A DNA stretch of 64,000 nucleotides from Nemopilema nomurai (taxonomy: Eukaryota > Cnidaria > Scyphozoa > Rhizostomeae > Rhizostomatidae), in assembly GCA_003864495.1 (NCBI GenBank), contig ML133432.1, positions 1,665,531 through 1,729,530 of the forward strand. The letters are read 5' to 3'. The notes beneath the pieces were generated by a model, which was given only the letters and a program-made list of their open reading frames with translations, ran no database searches and was not told the DNA's origin. This document shows positions 1-10,958 of the stretch, in pieces. The position numbers were made by a program, and so were the translations under genes. The first letter of the stretch is position 1, and the number at the start of each line of letters is the position of its first letter.

Positions 1-3000
1 TGGTGCTATTTGTATTCTTCTGTCGATGTTTTTTTACCATGTTTTGAGCCACTCTGGCTTTGGCCTTTTTTGAGGGAAAACAGTAAGGCCATAGCCTTGA
101 AAAAAGAGCCACTTTTGGTGGAAATTTTGAAGACCCTCTGCTTCGTGTGTCTGGTAGAATAGAGAAAGAGCAGCTTATTGGTGCGATTTGTATTCTTCTG
201 TCTACGTTTTTTACCATGTTTTGAGCCACTTTGGTGTTGGTCCTTTTCAAGGGAAGAAAGTAAGGCTATAGCATTGGAAAAAAAGCCGATTTTGGTAGAA
301 ATTTTGAAGATCCTCTGCTTCCTATGTCTGGTAGAGTAGAGAAAAGGCAGCTTATTGGTGCTATTTGTATTCTTCTGTCGACGTTTTTTACCACGTTTTG
401 ATCCACTCTGGCTTTGGCCTTTTTCGGGGGAAAAATGTAAGGCTATAGCCTTGAAAAAAGAGCCGATTTTGGTTGAAATTTTGAAGACCTTCTACTTTGT
501 GTGTCTGGTAGAGTAAAGAAAAGGCAGCTTATTGGTGCTATTTGTATTCTTCTGTCGACGTTTTTTGCCACGTTTTGAGCCACTTTGGTGTTGGTCTTTT
601 TCAAGGGAAGAAAGTAAGGCTATAGCCTTAGAAAAACAGCCGATTTTGGTGGGATTCTTGAAGACCCTCTGCTTCCTATGTCTGGTAGAGTAGAGAAAGG
701 GCAGCTTACTGGTGCTATTTGTATTTTTCTGTCGACGTTTTTTACCACATTTTGAGCCACTCTGGCTTTGGCCTTTTTCGGAGGAAAAATGTAAGGCTAT
801 AGCCTTGAAAAAAGAGCCGATTTTGGTGGGATTCTTGAAGACCCTCTGCTTCCTATGTCTGGTAGAGTAGAGAAAAGGCAGCTTACTGGTGCTATTTGTA
901 TGCTTCTGTCGATGTTTTTTACCACGTTTTGAGCCACTTTGGTGTTGGTCTTTCCAAGGGAAGAAAGTAAGGCTATAGCCTTAGAAAAACAGCCGATTTT
1001 GGTGGGATTCTTGAAGACCCTCTGCTTCCTATGTCTGGTAGAGTAGAGAAAGGGCAGCTTACTGGTGCTATTTGTATGCTTCTGTCGACGTTTTTTACCA
1101 CGTTTTGAGCCACTCTGGTTTTGGCCTTTTTCGGGGGAAAAATGTAAGGCTATAGCCTTTAAAAAAGAGCCGATTTTGGTTGAAATTTTGAAGACCTTCT
1201 ACTTTGTGTGTCTGGTAGAGTAGAGAAAGGGCAGCTTATGGTGCTATTTGTATTTTTCTGCCGACGTTTTTTGCCACGTTTTGAGCCACTTTGGTGTTGG
1301 TCTTTTTCAAGGGAAGAAAGTAAGGCTATAGCCTTAGAAAACCTGCCGATTTTGATGGGATTCTTGAAGACCCTCTGCTTCCTATGTCTGGTAGAGTAGA
1401 GAAAGGGCAGCCCACTGGTGCTATTTGTATTCTTCTGTCTACGTTTTTTGCCACCTTTTGAGCCACTCTAGCTTTGGCCTTTTTTGAGGGAAAAGATTAA
1501 GGTTCTAGCCTTGAAAAATGAGCCGATTTTGGTGGGATTCTTGAAGATCCTCTGCTTCCTATGTCTGGTAGAGTAGAGAAAGGGCAGCTTATTGTTGCGA
1601 TTTGTATTCTTCTGTCTACGTTTTTTACCACGTTTTGAGCCACTTTGGTGTTGGTCTTTTTCAAGGGAAGAAAGTAAGGCTATAGCCTTAGAAAAACAGC
1701 CGATTTTGGTGGGGTTCTTGAAGACCCTCTGCTTCCTATGTCTGGTAGAGTAGAGAAAGGGCAGCTTACTGGTGCTATTTGTATTCTTCTGTCGACGTTT
1801 TTTACCACGTTTTGAGCCACTCTGGTTTTTGCCTTTTTCGGGGGAAAAATGTAAGGCTATAGCCTTGAAAAAAGAGCCGAATTTGGTTGAAATTTTGAAG
1901 ACCTTCTACTTTGTGTGTCTGGTAGAGTAGAGAAAGGGCAGCTTATGGTGCTATTTGTATTCTTCTGCCGACGTTTTTTGCCATGTTTTGAGCCACTTTG
2001 GTGTTGGTCTTTTTCAAGGGAAGAAAGTAAGGCTATAGCCTTAGAAAAACAGCCAATTTTGGTGGGATTTTTGAAGACCCTCTGCTTCCTATGTCTGGTA
2101 GAGTAGAGAAAGGGCAGCTTATGGTGCTATTTGTATTTTTCTGTCGACGTTTTTTGCCACGTTTTGAGCCACTTTGGTGTTGGTCTTTTTCAAGGGAAGA
2201 AAGTAAGGCTATAGCCTTAGAAAAACAGCCAATCTTGGTGGGATTCTTGAAGACCCTCTGCTTCGTATGTCTGGTAGAGTAGAGAAAGGGCAGCTTATGG
2301 TGCTATTTGTATTTTCTGTCGACGTTTTTTGCTACGTTTTGAGCCACTTTGGTGTTGGTCTTTTTCAAGGGAAGAAAGTAAGGCTATAGCCTTAGAAAAA
2401 AAGCCAATTTTGGTGGGGTTCTTGAAGACCCTCTGCTTCGTATGTCTGGTAGAGTAGAGAAAGGGTAGCTTATTGGTGCTATTTGTATTTTTCTGTCAAC
2501 GTTTTTTGCCACCTTTTGAGCCACTCTAGCTTTGGCCTTTTTTGAGGGAAAAAAGTAAGGTTCTAGCCTTGAAAAAAGAGCCGATTTTGGTGGGATTCTT
2601 GAAGATCCTCTGCTTCCTATGTCTGGTAGAGTAGAGAAAGGGCAGCTTATTGTTGCGATTTGTATTCTTCTGTCTACGTTTTTTACCACGTTTTGAGCCA
2701 CTTTGGTGTTGGTCTTTTTCAAGGGAAGAAAGTAAGGCTATAGACTTAGAAAAACAGCCGATTTTGGTGGGATTCTTGAAGACCCTCTGCTTCCTATGTC
2801 TGGTAGAGTAGAGAAAGGGCAGCTTACTGGTGCTATTTGTATTCTTCTGTCGATGTTTTTTACCACGTTTTGAGCCACTCTGGCTTTGGCCTTTTTCGGG
2901 GAAAAATGTAAGGCTATAGCCTTGAAAAAAGAGCCGATTTTGGTTGAAATTTTGAAGACCTTCTACTTTGTGTGTCTGGTAGAGTAGAGAAAGGGCAGCT

Positions 3001-6000
3001 TATGGTGCTATTTGTATTTTTCTGCCGACGTTTTTTGCCACGTTTTGAGCCACTTTGGTGTTGGTCTTTTTCAAGGGAAGAAAGTAAGGCTATAGCCTTT
3101 GAAAAACAGCCGATTTTGGTGGGATTCTTGAAGACCCTCTGCTTCGTATGTCTGGTAGAGTAGAGAAAGGGCAGCTTACTGGTGCTATTTGTATTCTTCT
3201 GTCGACGTTTTTTACCACGTTTTGAGCCACTCTGGCTTTTGCCTTTTTCGGGGGAAAAATGTAAGGCTATAGCCTTGAAAAAAGAGCCGATTTTGGTTGA
3301 AATTTTGAAGACCTTCTACTTTGTGTGTCTGGTAGAGTAGAGAAAGGGCAGCTGATGGTGCTATTTGTATTTTTCTGCCGAAGTTTTTTGCCATGTTTTG
3401 AGCCACTTTGGTGTTGGTCCTTTTCAAGGGAAGAAAGTAAGGCTATAGCCTTAGAAAAACAGCCAATTTTGGTGGGATTTTTGAAGACCCTCTGCTTCCT
3501 ATGTCTGGTAGAGTAGAGACAGGGCAGCTTATGGTGCTATTTGTATTTTTCTGTCGACGTTTTTTGCCACGTTTTGAGCCACTTTGGTGTTGGTCTTTTT
3601 CAAGGGAAGAAAGTAAGGCTATAGCCTTAGAAAAACAGCCAATTTTGGTGGGATTCTTGAAGACCCTCTGCTTCCTATGTCTGGTAGAGTAGAGAAAGGG
3701 CAGCTTATTGGTGCTATTTGTATTCTTCTGTCGACGTTTTTTACCACGTTTTGAGCCACTTTGGTGTTGGTCTTTTTCAAGGGAAGAAAGTAAGGCTATA
3801 GCCTTTGAAAAACAGCCGATTTTGGTGGGATTCTTGAAGACCCTCTGCTTCGTATGTCTGGTAGAGTAGAGAAAGGGCAGCTTACTGGTGCTATTTGTAT
3901 TCTTCTGTCGACGTTTTTTACCACGTTTTGAGCCACTCTGGCTTTTGCCTTTTTCGGGGGAAAAATGTAAGGCTATAGCCTTGAAAAAAGAGCCGATTTT
4001 GGTTGAAATTTTGAAGACCTTCTACTTTGTGTGTCTGGTAGAGTAGAGAAAGGGCAGCTTATGGTGCTATTTGTATTTTTCTGTCGACGTTTTTTGCCAC
4101 GTTTTGAGCCACTTTGGTGTTGGTCTTTTTCAAGGGAAGAAAGTAAGGCTATAGCCTTAGAAAAACAGCCAATTTTGGTGGGATTCTTGAAGATCCTCTG
4201 CTTCCTATGTCTGGTAGAGTAGAGAAAGGGCAGCTTATTGGTGTGATTTGTATTCTTCTGTCTACGTTTTTTACCACGTTTTGAGCCACTTTGGTGTTGG
4301 TCTTTTTCAAAGGAAGAAAGTAAGGCTATAGCCTTAGAAAAACAGCCAATTTTGGTGGGATTCTTGAAGATCCTCTGCTTCCTAATTCTGGTAGAGTAGA
4401 GAAAGGGCAGCTTATTGGTGCGATTTGTTTTCTTCTGTCTACGTTTTTTACCACGTTTTGAGCCACTTTGGTGTTGGTCTTTTTCAAGGGAAGAAAGTAA
4501 GGCTATAGCCTTAGAAAAACAGCCGATTTTGGTGGGATTCTTGAAGACCCTCTGCTTCCTATGTCTGGTAGAGTAGAGAAAGGGCAGCTTACTGGTGCTA
4601 TTTGTATTCTTCTGTCGACGTTTTTTACCACGTTTTGAGCCACTCTGGCTTTTGCCTTTTTCGGGGAAAAATGTAAGGCTATAGCCTTGAAAAAAGAGCC
4701 GATTTTGGTTGAAATTTTGAAGACCTTCTACTTTGTGTGTCTGGTAGAGTAGAGAAAGGGCAGCTTATGGTGCTATTTGTATTTTTCTGCCGACGTTTTT
4801 TGCCACGTTTTGAGCCACTTTGGTGTTGGTCTTTTTCAAGGGAAGAAAGTAAGGCTATAGCCTTAGAAAAACAGCCAATTTTGGTGGGATTTTTGAAGAC
4901 CCTCTGCTTCCTATGTCTGGTAGAGTAGAGAAAGGGCAGCTTACTGGTGCTATTTGTATTTTTCTGTCGACGTTTTTTGCCACGTTTTGAGCCACTTTGG
5001 TGTTGGTCTTTTTCAAGGGAAGAAAGTAAGGCTATAGCCTTAGAAAAACAGCCAATTTTGGTGGGATTTTTGAAGATCCTCTGCTTCCTATGTCTGGTAG
5101 AGTAGAGAAAGGGCAGCTTATTGTTGCGATTTGTATTCTTCTGTCTACGTTTTTTACCACGTTTTGAGCCACTTTGGTGTTGGTCTTTTTCAAGGGAAGA
5201 AAGTAAGGCTATAGCCTTAGAAAAACAGCCGATTTTGGTGGGATTCTTGAAGACCCTCTGCTTCGTATGTCTGGTAGAGTAGAGAAAGGGCAGCTTACTG
5301 GTGCTATTTGTATTCTTCTGTCGACGTTTTTTACCACGTTTTGAGCCACTCTGGCTTTTGCCTTTTTCGGGGGAAAAATGTGAGGCTATAGCCTTGAAAA
5401 AAGAGCCGATTTTGGTTGAAATTTTGAAGACCTTCTACTTTGTGTGTCTGGTAGAGTAGAGAAAGGGCAGCTTATGGTGCTATTTGTATTTTTCTGCCCA
5501 CGTTTTTTGCCACGTTTTGAGCCACTTTGGTGTTGGTCTTTTTCAAGGGAAGAAAGTAAGGCTATAGCCTTAGAAAAACAGCCAATTTTGGTGGGATTTT
5601 TGAAGACCCTCTGCTTCCTATGTCTGGTAGAATAGAGAAAGGGCAGCTTATGGTGCTATTGGTATTTTTCTGTCGACGTTTTTTGCCACGTTTTGAGCCA
5701 CTTTGGTGTTGGTCTCTTTCAAGGGAAGAAAGTAAGGCTATAGCCTTAGAAAAACAGCCAATTTTGGTGGGATTTTGAAGACCCTTTGCTTCGTATGTCT
5801 GGTAGAGTAGAGAAAGGGCAGCTTATGGTGCTATTTGTATTTTTCTGTCGACGTTTTTTGCTACGTTTTGAGCCACTTTGGTGTTGGTCTTTTTCAAGGG
5901 AAGAAAGTAAGGCTATAGCCTTAGAAAAACAGCCGATTTTGGTGGGGTTCTTGAAGACCCTCTGCTTCCTATGTCTGGTAGAGTAGAGAAAGGGCAGCTT

Positions 6001-9000
6001 ATTGTTGCGATTTGTATTCTTCTGTCTACGTTTTTTACCACGTTTTGAGCCACTTTGGTGTTGGTCTTTTTCAAGGGAAGAAAGTAAGGCTATAGCCTTA
6101 GAAAAACAGCCGATTTTGGTGGGATTCTTGAAGACCCTCTGCTTCGTATGTCTGGTAGAGTAGAGAAAGGGCAGCTTACTGGTGCTATTTGTATTCTTCT
6201 GTCGACGTTTTTTACCACGTTTTGAGCCACTCTGGCTTTTGCCTTTTTCGGGGGAAAAATGTGAGGCTATAGCCTTGAAAAAAGAGCCGATTTTGGTTGA
6301 AATTTTGAAGACCTTCTACTTTGTGTGTCTGGTAGAGTAGAGAAAGGGCAGCTTATGGTGCTATTTGTATTTTTCTGCCCACGTTTTTTGCCACGTTTTG
6401 AGCCACTTTGGTGTTGGTCTTTTTCAAGGGAAGAAAGTAAGGCTATAGCCTTAGAAAAACAGCCAATTTTGGTGGGATTTTTGAAGACCCTCTGCTTCCT
6501 ATGTCTGGTAGAATAGAGAAAGGGCAGCTTATGGTGCTATTGGTATTTTTCTGTCGACGTTTTTTGCCACGTTTTGAGCCACTTTGGTGTTGGTCTCTTT
6601 CAAGGGAAGAAAGTAAGGCTATAGCCTTAGAAAAACAGCCAATTTTGGTGGGATTTTTGAAGACCCTTTGCTTCGTATGTCTGGTAGAGTAGAGAAAGGG
6701 CAGCTTATGGTGCTATTTGTATTTTTCTGTCGACGTTTTTTGCTACGTTTTGAGCCACTTTGGTGTTGGTCTTTTTCAAGGGAAGAAAGTAAGGCTATAG
6801 CCTTAGAAAAACAGCCGATTTTGGTGGGGTTCTTGAAGACCCTCTGCTTCCTATGTCTGGTAGAGTAGAGAAAGGGCAGCTTACTGGTGCTATTTGTATT
6901 CTTCTGTCGACGTTTTTTACCACGTTTTGAGCCACTCTGGTTTTTGCCTTTTTCGGGGGAAAAATGTAAGGCTATAGCCTTGAAAAAAGAGCCGAATTTG
7001 GTTGAAATTTTGAAGACCTTCTACTTTGTGTGTCTGGTAGAGTAGAGAAAGGGCAGCTTATGGTGCTATTTGTATTCTTCTGCCGACGTTTTTTGCCATG
7101 TTTTGAGCCACTTTGGTGTTGGTCTTTTTCAAGGGAAGAAAGTAAGGCTATAGCCTTTGAAAAACAGCCGATTTTGGTGGGATTCTTGAAGACCCTCTGC
7201 TTCGTATGTCTGGTAGAGTAGAGAAAGGGCAGCTTACTGGTGCTATTTGTATTCTTCTGTCGACGTTTTTTACCACGTTTTGAGCCACTCTGGCTTTTGC
7301 CTTTTTCGGGGGAAAAATGTAAGGCTATAGCCTTGAAAAAAGAGCCGATTTTGGTTGAAATTTTGAAGACCTTCTACTTTGTGTGTCTGGTAGAGTAGAG
7401 AAAGGGCAGCTTATGGTGCTATTTGTATTTTTCTGTCGACGTTTTTTGCCACGTTTTGAGCCACTTTGGTGTTGGTCTTTTTCAAGGGAAGAAAGTAAGG
7501 CTATAGCCTTAGAAAAACAGCCAATTTTGGTGGGATTCTTGAAGATCCTCTGCTTCCTATGTCTGGTAGAGTAGAGAAAGGGCAGCTTATTGGTGTGATT
7601 TGTATTCTTCTGTCTACGTTTTTTACCACGTTTTGAGCCACTTTGGTGTTGGTCTTTTTCAAAGGAAGAAAGTAAGGCTATAGCCTTAGAAAAACAGCCA
7701 ATTTTGGTGGGATTCTTGAAGATCCTCTGCTTCCTAATTCTGGTAGAGTAGAGAAAGGGCAGCTTATTGGTGCGATTTGTTTTCTTCTGTCTACGTTTTT
7801 TACCACGTTTTGAGCCACTTTGGTGTTGGTCTTTTTCAAGGGAAGAAAGTAAGGCTATAGCCTTAGAAAAACAGCCGATTTTGGTGGGATTCTTGAAGAC
7901 CCTCTGCTTCCTATGTCTGGTAGAGTAGAGAAAGGGCAGCTTACTGGTGCTATTTGTATTCTTCTGTCGACGTTTTTTACCACGTTTTGAGCCACTCTGG
8001 CTTTTGCCTTTTTCGGGGGAAAAATGTAAGGCTATAGCCTTGAAAAAAGAGCCGATTTTGGTGGGATTCTTGAAGATCCTCTGCTTCCTATGTCTGGTAG
8101 AGTAGAGAAAGGGCAGCTTATTGTTGCGATTTGTATTCTTCTGTCTACGTTTTTTACCACGTTTTGAGCCACTTTGGTGTTGGTCTTTTTCAAGGGAAGA
8201 AAGTAAGGCTATAGCCTTAGAAAAACAGCCGATTTTGGTGGGATTCTTGAAGACCCTCTGCTTCGTATGTCTGGTAGAGTAGAGAAAGGGCAGCTTACTG
8301 GTGCTATTTGTATTCTTCTGTCGACGTTTTTTACCACGTTTTGAGCCACTCTGGCTTTTGCCTTTTTCGGGGGAAAAATGTAAGGCTATAGCTTTGAAAA
8401 AAGAGCCGATTTTGGTTGAAATTTTGAAGACCTTCTACTTTGTGTGTCTGGTAGAGTAGAGAAAGGGCAGCTTATGGTGCTATTTGTATTTTGCTGTCGA
8501 CGTTTTTTACCACGTTTTGAGCCACTTTGGTGTTGATCTTTTCCAAGGGAAGAAAGTAAGGCTATAGCCTTAGAAAAACAGCCGATTTTGGTGGGATTCT
8601 TGAAGACCCTCTGCTTCCTATGTCTGGTAGAGTAGAGAAAGGGCAGCTTATTGGTGCTATTTGTATTTTTCTGTCAAGGTTATTTGCCACGTTTTGAGCC
8701 ACTCTGGTGTTGGCCTTTTTCGAGGGAAGAAAGTAAGGCTATAGCTTTAGAAAAACAGCCAATTTTGGTGGGATTTTTGAAGACCCTCTGCTTCCTATGT
8801 CTGGTAGAGTAGAGAAAGGGCAGCTTATGGTGCTATTTGTATTTTTCTGTCGACGTTTTTTGCCACGTTTTGAGCCACTTTGGTGTTGGTCTTTTTCAAG
8901 GGAAGAAAGTAAGGCTATAGCCTTAGAAAAACAGCCAATTTTGGTGGGATTCTTGAAGACCCTCTGCTTCGTATGTCTGGTAGAGTAGAGAAAGGGTAGC

Positions 9001-9365
9001 TTATTGGTGCTATTTGTATTTTTCTGTCAACGTTTTTTGCCACCTTTTGAGCCACTCTAGCTTTGGCCATTTTTGAGGGAAAACAGTGAGGCTATAGCCT
9101 TGGAAAAAGAGCCGATTTTGGTGGAAATTTTAAATTCCCTCTGTTTCGTGTGACTGCGAGAGTAGAGAAAACGCAGCATATTGATGCTGTCCTATTTTTC
9201 TGTCTACTCTTTTTGCCGCGTTTCGGGTGATTTTGGTATTTGCCTCTTTCAAGGGAAAACAGTAGACTTGATTAAAGGAAGACAGTAGACTTGATTAAAG
9301 GACCGATTTTGTTTGAAATTTCGAATTCCCTCTGCTTCGTGCGACTGCGAGAGGAGAGGGTGTTA
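1..9365 (+). repeat. Satellite array, ~176.5-bp monomer
   Basis: Roughly 52 head-to-tail monomers of 176-177 bp fill this block and continue past the left edge of the window. Each monomer runs through landmarks such as GTCTGGTAGAGTAGAGAAAG, a T-rich stretch around GTCGACGTTTTTT, TTTTGAGCCACT, and the dyad AAGGCTATAGCCTT. Two subtypes intermix: one has TTTGGTGTTGGTC followed by CAAGGGAAGAAAG, the other CTCTGGCTTT followed by CGGGGGAAAAATG. Many pairs therefore repeat at 353 bp. Copies are nearly identical in the centre and degenerate from about 9060 onward, which is typical of the edge of an array homogenised by unequal exchange. The period is close to a nucleosome repeat length. A 63-residue open frame recurs in many monomers only because the sequence is conserved. 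Neither family nor function is recognised. Confidence 0.97.
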
Positions 9366-10949
9366 TTCAAGACTCAATCTGATTATCCTAGAGTTTTGCA
9401 GGAAATTCAATACTTGGAAACAGGATAGTTTGACAGAAACATAATCTACTTGCTTTACAGGAAGTACAACATTCATCTATACTTTAATCTTTCACCATTC
9501 TTTCTACTCCTTTTTGTTGATTCAAAACCTCATGGATCAAAAACTTCATGGAAACAGAAACTTATTTGGTTGCGTTAAATCTTCGAATTTTAAAAAAGCA
9601 CTCCTCAGCTGTCGTGTTTAAAGCGTAGTTAAAGCATACAAAATTTGTATCTCAGAGACTTTTACACGGAAATATCCTAAAGGCAATGTTTTTGGACCAA
9701 AGATTTCTAATTCGACTAAGACTATCCACAGTTTGATGTACATGTAATAAAATGGCATCATAAGCCTAATTGATAAATATTTCGTTGCGGTTAACGTTTC
9801 ATTAATGCTACCTTAATGTTACTGTAAAAGTGGCAATTCAACCAATTGACGCACATAACTAGGGAATGAAATATGCAAGATGTATTTTAGCATCAACTTT
9901 GTTGCATGTGAACTGTTTTAGGGACTGTTGAGTCAAAAAAGATGATATAGTTACCACTTAACTATTTGTTGGATTATTGATGTATGTCTGTCATGAAGAT
10001 GAAGTACAAGGTATTGCACTGTGGAAAACAAGGCAGTGAAACTAAAGACAGAAAAAGAACATTTAAAGCATTGGCCAGTCGTTGCAAGCCAGTGATTTTG
10101 ATCAGCGGTTGAACGAGATATGGGATTACTCATTGGGCTTACCTCTTAGTTGATATTCATACCAAGGAACATTTGTAGTAAATATCACAGACTTTGCCTC
10201 TATTAGTTGTTTTTTGCTTCAATACTGCAAGATTACTCAACTACTTCAACTATTTACTATTTATCTGGAATCTAATAAAACAAAAATAACCAAATTAGCT
10301 TTTGGGTACAATATATGGTATCAAATTGATGATAATTGATGGTATTTTGCTGAAGAAGAAATACAACGTATTCAATTGGTAAACCTTAGCTTGAATTCAT
10401 CTGTTTCACGATAAGTTGAAGGATTCAGCTATGCTCTACAACTAATCATCAAATCTAATCAACATTACTCCTTACCGAAGAGTCATGAATCTAGAGTTAT
10501 AAACTCCAACGGATTGCTCTTTCATTGAAAGAGATAATATAAGAAAAAGTCTTGTAAGGTCCTGCTACAACCGTTCAGACTGTATCTAGGACTGCGTGAA
10601 GCATATTTCCTGTTGCTATAACTGATCTTGAAGTGTTAACGAACTTCACGTCATTTTCGACGTGTCGTTTTACTGTTTTCTCTCAAATTGTTGTTATGAT
10701 ATCTAAATTCAATAGATTGGTAAATGCATGTTACGTTGCCTGACTATTTCATCAAAAATGGCGCAATTCCATTCATAATCGTAAAGACTATCGAAGGGTT
10801 GCCGACGCCATTATGCATGTCAAGTGCTTCATGTAAAGAGTTTCCTTTATAGCAAGCTTGGAGTACCTGCTGTTTACTGATGTGTAATCTAAAACGAACG
10901 CATCCTAATACATTCCTGATCTAATGGCACAAGCACTGACTCTGTTCTT
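9366..10949. other. Intergenic spacer, satellite to SLC17 gene
   Basis: AT-rich sequence between the decayed edge of the satellite and the 3' end of the SLC17 gene. I see no exon with splice support, no RNA gene and no recognisable transposon. Confidence 0.6.
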
Positions 10950-10955
10950 TTTATT
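10950..10955 (-). terminator. Candidate poly(A) signal of SLC17 gene
   Basis: AATAAA on the minus strand, starting four bases after the TGA stop at 10959-10961. If used, the 3' UTR would be only about 20-30 bases long. A more distal signal is possible. Confidence 0.4.
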
Positions 10956-10958
10956 AAG

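Noticed and set aside
2384..2722. 112-codon minus-strand frame in the satellite
   Set aside because: It is the repeat read antisense where two consecutive units keep frame; no coding evidence.
1208..8988. Recurring 63-codon open frame starting MSGRVEKGQL in many satellite monomers
   Set aside because: It exists because the monomers are near-identical; the 176/177-bp period shifts frame from unit to unit, other monomers are broken in this frame, and the peptide resembles no protein family.
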